DNA of 5,089 bases from Bacillota bacterium (GTDB lineage Bacteria; Bacillota; Clostridia; Lachnospirales; Anaerotignaceae): positions 1-5,089 of the forward strand of contig JAFYQL010000075.1 in assembly GCA_017547125.1 (NCBI GenBank), given 5' to 3'. The notes under the pieces were generated by a model. That model searched no databases. It worked only from the letters and a program-made list of their open reading frames with translations, and had not been told where the DNA came from. A program made the position numbers and the translations under genes. Below are positions 1 to 5,089 of the stretch, piece by piece (position 1 is the first letter of the stretch; each line of letters begins with the position of its first letter).

Positions 1-503
1 AATTCGCTATCTTCTGTCTCTTCATGAATTCTTTCTTCAATTTGAGATCTTTTTCTGTTGATGACACGAAGACAAAGCTGATAGTTCACACTTGTTCTGT
101 AAAGAATCTGATATACAAATCTCATTCTTTTTTTAGTACTGAAATCTCTTACAACACCGTCTGTGAAGTAGTTAAGTACCGGTGTTTCCTGAGAACAAAC
201 TGTGATAATACAACTGTCCTTAAGAATAATACCAAGAGGAATTGTAGTATAGGCTTCAGTATTATTACGGATTTCAGCAGACGCAATATCCACGATAATA
301 AGTGTATAGTCATCTTCAAGACTGATACGAGCACTTTCTTCATCGTCCAGTGCAGCTCTGATATCAGCAAGTTCAATATTCATTTTGTTGGCAATGCTGC
401 TTGTTTCGTCATAAGTTGGCTTGTCCATCTTAACCCAGCAGCCTGCTTCTATTTCTTCAATTTCACGGATAATACCGTTATCTGTTTTATATATTTTAAT
501 CAT
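1..503 (-). CDS. corA: CorA-family magnesium transporter, N-terminal part (runs off left edge)
   Basis: Reading leftward from the ATG at 503-501 gives 167 uninterrupted codons up to the window edge, so the 3' end is missing. CorA proteins are pentameric inner-membrane channels for Mg2+ (sometimes Co2+ or Ni2+). The visible part is the cytoplasmic N-terminal domain. Supporting segments are GCWVKMDKPT (residues 21-30), the acidic LDDEESARI stretch (52-60), the strand-like DDYTLIIVDI (64-73), and IPLGIILKDSCIITV (88-102), followed by the start of the long basic/acidic helix around residues 125-167. This order is typical of the family. The two C-terminal membrane helices and the GMN selectivity motif lie outside the window, so transport ability cannot be confirmed. 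The start is supported by GGGAGGT at 515-509, 5 nt upstream. An M-box Mg2+ riboswitch upstream independently supports a magnesium role. The exact CorA subfamily is uncertain. Confidence 0.88.
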   Translation of the reverse strand, partial: MIKIYKTDNGIIREIEEIEAGCWVKMDKPTYDETSSIANKMNIELADIRAALDDEESARISLEDDYTLIIVDIASAEIRNNTEAYTTIPLGIILKDSCIITVCSQETPVLNYFTDGVVRDFSTKKRMRFVYQILYRTSVNYQLCLRVINRKRSQIEERIHEETEDSE

Positions 504-566
504 ATTTTACCTCCCGTTTTAATCTGTTCAAAAACCTTTCAGAATAAACGGGTGGAGTTTCCAATT

Positions 567-656
567 TCATTTCCCTGCGGCAGATGAATCACATGGAAAC
601 AACCATCCAATATTCTTTTTATAATTATCGCCGCCGGCACTACTATCGCCTTCCAT
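567..656 (-). CDS. Small ORF (29 aa) between the M-box terminator and corA
   Basis: A 29-codon ORF starts with ATG at 656-654 and ends with TGA at 569-567. GAGGTG (668-663) sits 6 nt before the start, which is as good a ribosome-binding site as corA has. The peptide begins MEGDSSAGGD, has a central YKKNIGWLFPC segment and ends DSSAAGK. The DSSA(G/A)G motif thus occurs twice (residues 4-9 and 23-28), written with different codons. There is no membrane helix or signal peptide, and one Cys (residue 22). It lies downstream of the riboswitch terminator and 63 nt upstream of corA, so it should be made only when Mg2+ is low and transcription reads through. I do not recognise the family. It could be a small regulatory protein, a translated leader affecting corA, or a chance ORF. 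Confidence 0.5.
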   Translation of the reverse strand: MEGDSSAGGDNYKKNIGWLFPCDSSAAGK

Positions 657-662
657 GTTATT

Positions 663-668
663 CACCTC
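663..668 (-). promoter_or_regulatory. Ribosome-binding site of the 29-aa ORF
   Basis: GAGGTG on the minus strand lies 6 nt before the ATG at 656. It is the main evidence that this very short ORF is translated. It falls after the terminator U-tract (683-689), so it is present only in read-through transcripts. Confidence 0.55.
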
Positions 669-682
669 ATTTCATTTTCTTC

Positions 683-712
683 AAAAAAATAACCCTGCTT
701 TTACGGCAGGGT
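683..712 (-). terminator. Rho-independent terminator, expression platform of the M-box
   Basis: On the minus strand ACCCTGC (712-706) pairs perfectly with GCAGGGT (698-692) around a 7-nt loop, followed by TA and seven U residues (689-683). The plus strand has no T-run after the stem, so it acts only on minus-strand transcription. It lies 30 nt past the riboswitch aptamer and ahead of both coding regions. That is the arrangement expected for a Mg2+-controlled attenuator upstream of corA. Confidence 0.85.
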
Positions 713-742
713 GAAAATAATCATACAAAAATATATAAATAT

Positions 743-885
743 CCCACGTTCAAGTTTTAGCTTCGCAGGGCGATGAAATTGCATTATTCTATACCTTGTA
801 CCGATATAGACTGTTGACCTGTTCATAGTGTCTCCACCATTTCACGGCAGCAACCCTTATCCCTGTGGTAGCCTCACCTACCGTA
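743..885 (-). ncRNA. M-box (ykoK leader) Mg2+-sensing riboswitch aptamer
   Basis: The minus-strand RNA matches the M-box family in order. It opens with CGGUAGGUGAGGCU (883-870), then GGUUGCUGCC (854-845), GGUCAACAG (819-811), and the small hairpin CUAUA-UCGGUACAAGG-UAUAG whose arms are at 809-805 and 793-789. UAAUGC (786-781) follows, then GAAGCUAAA (764-756) and ACG near the 3' end. The B. subtilis M-box has close counterparts of each (AGGUGAGGCU, GCUGCUGCC, GGGUCAACAG, AUCAUCGACAUAAGGUGAU, UAAUGC, GUGCUAAAGC) in the same order. The segment between UAAUGC and the last motif is shorter here than in B. subtilis. M-boxes bind several Mg2+ ions, compact when Mg2+ is high and switch off Mg2+ transporters. 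The terminator 3' of it and corA downstream fit an OFF switch. The outer boundaries and the P1 pairing are approximate. Confidence 0.92.
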
Positions 886-897
886 TATCCATTTATT

Positions 898-926
898 ATG
901 TTAAACTTCCGTTGTGCCGTTGTCAA
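898..926 (-). promoter_or_regulatory. Sigma-A-type promoter of the M-box/corA transcript
   Basis: A perfect -35 TTGACA (926-921) is followed by a 17-nt spacer and the -10-like hexamer TAACAT (903-898, 4 of 6 matches). The expected start, near 890-892, is just before the M-box aptamer at 885, as needed for a riboswitch leader. AT-rich DNA directly upstream of the -35 could strengthen it. Confidence 0.7.
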
Positions 927-927
927 C

Positions 928-957
928 AAAAAAATACTTATATGTAAATATTTTTTT
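928..957 (-). promoter_or_regulatory. AT-rich inverted repeat / possible UP element upstream of the corA promoter
   Basis: AAAAAAATA (928-936) and TATTTTTTT (949-957) form a perfect 9-bp inverted repeat around a 12-nt AT-rich centre. It ends 1 nt from the -35 hexamer. Both the position (about -38 to -67) and the A/T tracts fit contact by the RNA polymerase alpha subunit. A regulator site is an alternative. Chance is possible in DNA this AT-rich. Confidence 0.35.
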
Positions 958-995
958 ACAAAAAACATTATTATCAATATCAGCAGAAAATGCAC

Positions 996-1023
996 AAAAA
1001 AAGACTCCCGTTAAAAACGGGAG
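996..1023 (-). terminator. Rho-independent terminator of the PFOR gene
   Basis: A perfect 8-bp stem CTCCCGTT/AACGGGAG (arms 1023-1016 and 1012-1005) with a 3-nt loop is followed on the minus strand by TC and seven U residues (1002-996). It begins 38 nt after the PFOR stop codon. On the plus strand the same stem is followed by CCTTTTATTTTT, so it could also work in that direction, though no plus-strand gene needs it. Confidence 0.9.
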
Positions 1024-1061
1024 CCTTTTATTTTTAAGCCGTATAAGCTTTATCTTTGGAA

Positions 1062-4000
1062 TTAGTCACAAAGACGAAGGTATGATTCAAGTCTGTCTTT
1101 TGCATCAACAACAGCTTTATCGAAGAGACCGTCAGCGATTTCTGGGAATTTTCTGTAGAGTGATGAGTAACGAACTTCTGACATAAGGAACTTCTTGAAG
1201 TCGCCTGTTGGTTCCTTAGTTGAATCAAGTGAGAATGGATTCTTGCCAGCTTTCTTGAGGTCTGGGTTGAATCTGTAACAATGCCAGTAACCAGCTTCAA
1301 CAGCTGCTTTAGCGTGGAGCTGAGCATTGCTCATACCGCCCTTGATACCATGGTTGATACATGGAGCATAAGCGATAACGATTGATGGACCATCGTATTC
1401 TTCAGCTTCTTTGATAGCTGTAAGTGCCTGCTGTGGGTTGTAGCCCATAGCTACCTGAGCAACGTAAACATAGCCGTAGCTCATGCACATCATACCAAGG
1501 TCTTTCTTCTTTGTCTTCTTACCAGCAGCAGCGAACTGAGCTACAGCAGCTGTTGGTGTAGATTTTGATGACTGACCGCCTGTATTTGAGTAAACTTCTG
1601 TGTCAACACAGATGATATTTACGTCTTCGCCTGAAGCCATAACGTGGTCAAGACCTGAGTAACCGATGTCGTATGCCCAACCGTCACCACCAACGATCCA
1701 CTGGCTCTGTTTTACGAAGTAATCTTTTCTTTCGTAGATAGCTTTAACTTCAGCTTTGTCTGCGCCATAAGCTTCGATAGCTGCTGTGAAAGCTTCTGCT
1801 CTTTCCTGAGTACCTTTTGATACTTTGTAGTTTTCAGCCCATTCAGTAGCTGCAGCCTTAAGAGCTTCATCTTCTGTTGTAGCGATAAGTTCGTCTACCT
1901 GAGCTTTTAACCATTTACGTACTGCTGTTGTACCAAGGAACATACCGTAGCCATATTCAGCTGTGTCTTCGAAAAGACCGCAACCCCAAGCAACGCCTCT
2001 GCCCTTCTTGTCTGTGCAGTATGGGATTTCTGGAGAACCGCCCCAGATATGTGTACAACCTGCTGAGTTAGAAATTCTCATTCTGTCACCAACAAGCTGT
2101 GTGATGAGCTTAAGGTATGGTGTTTCACCACAACCAGCACATGCACCTGAGAATTCAAGGTATGGTCTAAGGAACTGGCTACCCTTAACTGTGCCTTTTC
2201 TTGCTTCAGGAATTTCTTTGTATTCTACGTTTTCGATAACGTAATCCCAATCAGCTGCGCTCTTTTCTTTAACGTCGCCGTATGGAACCATTTCAAGTGC
2301 TTTTGTAGGACAAGCCTTAACACAAACGCCACAACCTGTACAGTCTACAGCTGAGATTGCAAGGTGGTATTTCATTGTTTCAAAGCCTGGGAAGCCCTTA
2401 ACGTCAAGCATTTCAAGACCTTCTGGAGCTGCTGCTACTTCTTTTTCATCAAGAAGCATTGGTCTGATTACAGCGTGTGGACAAACGATTGAACACTGGT
2501 TACACTGTACACATTTTGATTTATCCCAAGCTGGAACGTCGATAGCAACGCCTCTCTTTTCCCACTTAGTATATGACTGTGGCCATGAACCATCTTCGTA
2601 ACCATCAAATGCAGATACTGGAAGTTTGTCACCTTCCTGACGACCCATTCTTACGAGTACGTTCTTGAAGTATTCTGGCATTTCTGGGTCAAGCTGAAGA
2701 CCGCCGTCAACTGCGTTAGCCCATTCAGCAGGAACTTCGATTTCTTTGAACATTGTAGCACCCTTGTCTACAGCTGCACAGTTCATATCTACGATATCCT
2801 GACCTTTAGCGCCGTATGTCTTGTTGATCTGTTCTTTAAGATACTTGATAGCATCTTCAACAGGAAGGATTTTTGAAATTGCGAAGAAAGCTGACTGAAC
2901 GATCATGTTAACACGTCCGCCAAGACCGATTTCTTTAGCAATGTTGATAGCATCGATTGTGTAGAACTTGCATTTCTTTTCAACGATCTTTCTCTTAAGA
3001 TCTGCTGGAAGGTTAGCATCAAGTTCTTCTGGTGACCAGATTGTGTTAAGAAGGAAGCTGCCGCCTTCTTTAAGGTCATCAATAAGGTTGTATTTGTAAA
3101 CGTATGACTGGTTATGGCAAGCAATGTAGTTAGCTGCTTTGATCTGGTATGAAGCTCTGATCTTAGCTGGACCAAATCTAAGGTGTGACATAGTTACACC
3201 ACCTGATTTCTTTGCGTCATATGCAAAGTAAGCCTGTGCGTTGTAATCTGTGTGGTCACCGATAATCTTAACAGCCTGTTTGTTAGCACCTACAGTACCG
3301 TCTGAACCAAGACCCCAGAACTTACATGAGAAGTTTTCTTCTGGTGTTGAGTCGAAGTATTCTGGGTAAGCTGGAAGTGAAAGGTTTGTAACGTCGTCAA
3401 CGATTGATACTGTGAAACCGTTCTTTGGTTCTGGCATTTCAAGGTTCTGGTATACAGCCATTACATCCATTGGTGTAAAGTCTTTTGAACCAAGACCGTA
3501 ACGACCGCCTACGATGAGAGGTTTGATATCTGCATCTGCAAATACGCTCTTAACATCGAGGTAAAGTGGTTCGCCAAGAGCACCAGGTTCTTTTGTTCTG
3601 TCAAGAACTGCGATTCTCTTAACTGTCTTTGGAACTTCTGCAAGAAGAGCTTCAGCTACGAATGGTCTGTAAAGGTGAACTTCGATAAGACCAAGTTTCT
3701 TGCCCTGTGTACCGTTCATGTAGTCGATAGTTTCTTTGATAACTTCGCATGATGAACCCATAGAAATGATGATGTTTTCAGCATCTTCAGCACCGTAGTA
3801 GTTGAAGAGTCTGTAATCTGTACCAGCAAGTTCGTTAATCTTTGTCATGTATTCAGAAATAACACCTGGAACTGCATCGTAGAATTTGTTTACAGATTCT
3901 CTTACCTGGAAGAAGATGTCAGGGTTGTTAGCTGTACCTCTTGATACAGGGTGATTTGGGTTAAGAGCATTGTCTTTGAATGTCTTAACTGCTTCCCAGT

Positions 4001-4592
4001 CAACTAATTCTTTAAGATCTTCGTAATCGATAAGTTCAATTTTCTGATATTCGTGTGATGTTCTGAAACCATCGAAGAAGTTAAGAACAGGGATTCTGCT
4101 CTTAATTGCTGAAAGGTGAGCAACACATGTCATGTGGAATGCCTGCTGAACTGAGCTTCCTGCAAGAAGAGTGAAACCTGTGTTACGGCATGTCATAACG
4201 TCCTGGTGGTCACCGTAGATTGAAAGTGCGTTTGATGCAAGAGCACGAGCACTTACGTTGAATACGCCTGGAAGTAATTCACCAGCGATTTTGTACATAT
4301 TTGGAAGCATGAGCATAAGACCCTGGCTTGCTGTATATGTTGAAGCGAGAGCACCGCCCTGAAGAGCACCGTGCATAGCACCAGCAGCGCCGCCTTCGTG
4401 CTGCATTTCTCTAACGTCAACAGTCTGACCAAAAACGTTCTTTCTGCCGTTAGCACTCCATTCGTCAATCATTTCAGCCATCTGTGATGATGGTGTGATT
4501 GGGTAAATAGTAGCAACTTCTGTGAAAGCATAAGACGCGTGAGCCGCAGCTGTATTACCGTCCATTGTGGCTTTCTTTAACTGTTTCTTCAT
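1062..4592 (-). CDS. nifJ: Pyruvate:ferredoxin (flavodoxin) oxidoreductase, single-chain PFOR
   Basis: This cytoplasmic enzyme converts pyruvate and CoA to acetyl-CoA and CO2 and passes two electrons to ferredoxin or flavodoxin. At 1176 residues it is full length for the one-chain family (also called por or pfor). The N-terminal domain has TMDGNTAAAH (9-18), YPITPSS (30-36), E66 in MQHEGGAAGAMHG and R116. These fit the substrate/thiamine residues Thr31, Glu64 and Arg114 of the Desulfovibrio africanus enzyme, shifted by two. A second domain follows (about 260-415), then the EKR-type domain with KFWGLGSDGTVGANK (424-438). The ferredoxin-like domain has two 4Fe-4S motifs: C694, C697, C700, C704 and C751, C754, C757, C761. 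The proximal cluster is probably held by C818, C821, C846 and C1078. The thiamine diphosphate motif runs from GDG (969-971) to N1003 in VDTEVYSNTGGQ. The chain ends soon after the thiamine domain and appears to lack the C-terminal extension of the D. africanus enzyme. The start is supported by AGGGGGG (4606-4600), 7 nt upstream, and by the usual family N-terminus. It appears monocistronic, with its own promoter and terminator. Codon use suggests high expression. Confidence 0.98.
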   Translation of the reverse strand: MKKQLKKATMDGNTAAAHASYAFTEVATIYPITPSSQMAEMIDEWSANGRKNVFGQTVDVREMQHEGGAAGAMHGALQGGALASTYTASQGLMLMLPNMYKIAGELLPGVFNVSARALASNALSIYGDHQDVMTCRNTGFTLLAGSSVQQAFHMTCVAHLSAIKSRIPVLNFFDGFRTSHEYQKIELIDYEDLKELVDWEAVKTFKDNALNPNHPVSRGTANNPDIFFQVRESVNKFYDAVPGVISEYMTKINELAGTDYRLFNYYGAEDAENIIISMGSSCEVIKETIDYMNGTQGKKLGLIEVHLYRPFVAEALLAEVPKTVKRIAVLDRTKEPGALGEPLYLDVKSVFADADIKPLIVGGRYGLGSKDFTPMDVMAVYQNLEMPEPKNGFTVSIVDDVTNLSLPAYPEYFDSTPEENFSCKFWGLGSDGTVGANKQAVKIIGDHTDYNAQAYFAYDAKKSGGVTMSHLRFGPAKIRASYQIKAANYIACHNQSYVYKYNLIDDLKEGGSFLLNTIWSPEELDANLPADLKRKIVEKKCKFYTIDAINIAKEIGLGGRVNMIVQSAFFAISKILPVEDAIKYLKEQINKTYGAKGQDIVDMNCAAVDKGATMFKEIEVPAEWANAVDGGLQLDPEMPEYFKNVLVRMGRQEGDKLPVSAFDGYEDGSWPQSYTKWEKRGVAIDVPAWDKSKCVQCNQCSIVCPHAVIRPMLLDEKEVAAAPEGLEMLDVKGFPGFETMKYHLAISAVDCTGCGVCVKACPTKALEMVPYGDVKEKSAADWDYVIENVEYKEIPEARKGTVKGSQFLRPYLEFSGACAGCGETPYLKLITQLVGDRMRISNSAGCTHIWGGSPEIPYCTDKKGRGVAWGCGLFEDTAEYGYGMFLGTTAVRKWLKAQVDELIATTEDEALKAAATEWAENYKVSKGTQERAEAFTAAIEAYGADKAEVKAIYERKDYFVKQSQWIVGGDGWAYDIGYSGLDHVMASGEDVNIICVDTEVYSNTGGQSSKSTPTAAVAQFAAAGKKTKKKDLGMMCMSYGYVYVAQVAMGYNPQQALTAIKEAEEYDGPSIVIAYAPCINHGIKGGMSNAQLHAKAAVEAGYWHCYRFNPDLKKAGKNPFSLDSTKEPTGDFKKFLMSEVRYSSLYRKFPEIADGLFDKAVVDAKDRLESYLRLCD

Positions 4593-4629
4593 TATTTTTC
4601 CCCCCTATAGATTTTGGAAATCGTCAAGT

Positions 4630-4652
4630 GCAGTAACTAAACCTACTACTGC
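4630..4652 (-). promoter_or_regulatory. Stem-loop at the 5' end of the PFOR mRNA leader
   Basis: GCAGTA (4652-4647) and TACTGC (4635-4630) form a perfect 6-bp inverted repeat with an 11-nt AT-rich loop whose ends can add one G-U pair. The predicted transcription start (about 4655) is only a few nucleotides upstream, so the hairpin would sit at the extreme 5' end of the mRNA. Such hairpins can protect mRNAs from 5'-end decay. It could instead be a repressor operator at +3 to +25. There is no U-tract, so it is not a terminator. Confidence 0.45.
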
Positions 4653-4661
4653 ATCGTATCT

Positions 4662-4690
4662 ATTCTAACATACCCACTGCGCAAACTCAA
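4662..4690 (-). promoter_or_regulatory. Promoter of the PFOR gene (extended -10)
   Basis: TTGAGT (4690-4685) lies 17 nt from TAGAAT (4667-4662), five of six matches to the -10 consensus. TGT directly in front of TAGAAT supplies the extended -10 TGn motif. Transcription would start near 4655 and give a leader of roughly 60 nt before the ATG at 4592. No other equally good promoter was seen in the gap upstream of the gene. Confidence 0.7.
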
Positions 4691-4707
4691 TATCCTACGA
4701 TTATTTC

Positions 4708-4718
4708 GTTAAATTAAC
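4708..4718. promoter_or_regulatory. Palindrome upstream of the PFOR promoter, possible operator
   Basis: GTTAA-A-TTAAC is a perfect 11-bp palindrome centred on 4713, about 23 bp upstream of the -35 hexamer. The position would suit an activator or a repressor. The half-sites resemble part of a Rex (NADH-sensing) site, but Rex half-sites are spaced further apart, so that identity is not supported. It may be chance in AT-rich DNA. Confidence 0.25.
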
Positions 4719-4911
4719 CACAAAGCACAAATATTTTTTGTTACTCTCCGTCAAAAATACGACATTTTACGGCTATGCCAATAAAAAAAAATTTAATATG
4801 CAAAAAAAAATAATTTTGATAAAAAATTTTACACAAAACCACCATTTAATTTTAGTTTATTTTGCACAAACATTTTGCTGCATCCATTTTTCCATTCATC
4901 AATAATATTAC
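4719..4911. other. Gene-free AT-rich spacer with spaced A-tracts
   Basis: No plausible coding region, RNA gene or mobile element is seen here. The DNA is very AT-rich with A-tracts at 4753-4757, 4783-4791, 4802-4810 and 4821-4826. The last three are centred 17-19 bp apart, close to two helical turns, so the segment may be intrinsically curved. It separates the terminator of the right-edge gene from the PFOR promoter. Confidence 0.4.
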
Positions 4912-4962
4912 AAAAAAACAGTGGTTTTGCCAGCAATACCAATATACTGCCAACAAAACCAC
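4912..4962 (-). terminator. Strong Rho-independent terminator of the right-edge gene
   Basis: GTGGTTTTG (4962-4954) pairs exactly with CAAAACCAC (4929-4921). The inner 10-nt arms (4953-4944 and 4939-4930) also pair throughout if G-U pairs are allowed, leaving a 4-nt ATTG loop and about 19 bp of stem. On the minus strand the stem is followed by TG and seven U residues (4918-4912). It begins 18 nt after the stop codon of the right-edge gene and should insulate PFOR from it. Confidence 0.88.
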
Positions 4963-4980
4963 GTTTAAATTATAATATTT

Positions 4981-5088
4981 TTATATGTATCTTCTCAAAT
5001 ATCTTCTCAATATTTCTTCCCAATATTCTTCATCGGTAACACCGGCAATAACATCTCTTATTCCCTTCATATCTTTTGACGGCATATA
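4981..5088 (-). CDS. C-terminal end of an unrecognised protein (starts beyond right edge)
   Basis: The minus-strand frame entering at the right edge gives 35 codons ending in TAA at 4983-4981, closely followed by a strong terminator, which supports a real gene end. The visible residues include MPSKDMKGIRDVIAG, then an acidic EEYWEEILRR helix, and finish with a basic, aromatic RRYLRRYI tail that looks amphipathic. I do not recognise the family. An in-frame ATG at 5085-5083 could in principle start a 34-aa protein, but its ribosome-binding site would lie outside the window, so partial is the safer reading. The RRYLRRY tail comes from a 12-nt direct repeat (4989-5012). Confidence 0.6.
   Translation of the reverse strand, partial: YMPSKDMKGIRDVIAGVTDEEYWEEILRRYLRRYI
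4989..5012. repeat. Short 12-nt direct repeat in the end of the right-edge gene
   Basis: ATCTTCTCAAAT at 4989-5000 is followed directly by ATCTTCTCAATA at 5001-5012, identical over the first ten bases. Read on the minus strand it encodes the repeated LRRY of the protein's tail. Two units only; it could have arisen by slippage. Confidence 0.5.
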
Positions 5089-5089
5089 G

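Noticed and set aside
24..587. Plus-strand open frame of 187 codons opposite corA
   Set aside because: It is antisense to a convincing CorA reading frame, has Phe/Cys/Ser-rich shadow-like composition, no recognisable domain, and runs across the corA ribosome-binding site and into the small ORF.
789..995. Minus-strand open frame of 68 codons over the M-box
   Set aside because: Its 3' two-thirds lies within the promoter and riboswitch aptamer; the structured RNA explains the conserved motifs.
914..1186. Plus-strand open frame of 90 codons
   Set aside because: It overlaps the corA promoter, the PFOR terminator hairpin and the PFOR 3' end on the opposite strand, which explain the DNA better.
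1963..2244. Plus-strand open frame of 93 codons inside PFOR
   Set aside because: Antisense shadow of the iron-sulfur/thiamine part of PFOR; the Pro-rich translation follows from the complementary codons.
4708..4718. Rex (NADH-sensing repressor) operator
   Set aside because: The palindrome's half-sites are separated by one base, whereas Rex sites have a wider spacer flanked by TTG/CAA; it is kept only as an unassigned palindrome.
4989..5012. Start of a CRISPR or other repeat array
   Set aside because: Only two adjacent 12-nt units with no spacers, inside a coding frame.

Overview
The window carries three minus-strand transcription units and no supported gene on the plus strand. From right to left, which is the direction of transcription, they are: (1) the last 35 codons of an unrecognised protein (4981-5088), closed by a strong hairpin terminator; (2) a complete pyruvate:ferredoxin oxidoreductase gene (1062-4592, 1176 aa) with its own promoter, a short leader and a Rho-independent terminator; (3) a magnesium-transport unit with promoter, M-box (ykoK-type) Mg2+ riboswitch, intrinsic terminator, a 29-codon small ORF, and the first 167 codons of a CorA-family Mg2+ transporter that runs off the left edge.

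The organism looks like an anaerobic, low-to-moderate GC Firmicute, probably a clostridium of the Ruminococcus/Oscillospiraceae type. The reasons are the single-chain PFOR, purine-rich Shine-Dalgarno sequences, compact hairpin/U-tract terminators, AT-rich intergenic DNA and an M-box riboswitch. The genus is inference from general resemblance, not from a database match. The PFOR gene is rich in AAG, AAC, TTC, TAC, GCT and GAA codons. corA uses more AAA, ATT and TAT. That fits PFOR being a very highly expressed central-metabolism enzyme.

PFOR oxidises pyruvate to acetyl-CoA and CO2 and reduces ferredoxin, the main energy-yielding step of an anaerobic fermenter. The neighbouring unit is a self-contained magnesium-homeostasis circuit. 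When Mg2+ is high the M-box should fold and allow the terminator at 683-712 to form. When Mg2+ is low, transcription should continue into the small ORF and corA. PFOR uses Mg2+ with thiamine diphosphate, but nothing in the sequence ties the two units together and each has its own promoter and terminator.

The most unusual item is the 29-codon ORF between the riboswitch terminator and corA. It has a good ribosome-binding site and an internally repeated DSSA(G/A)G motif, so it may be an undescribed Mg2+-controlled small protein or leader peptide. No CRISPR array, mobile element, tRNA, rRNA or defence system was seen.
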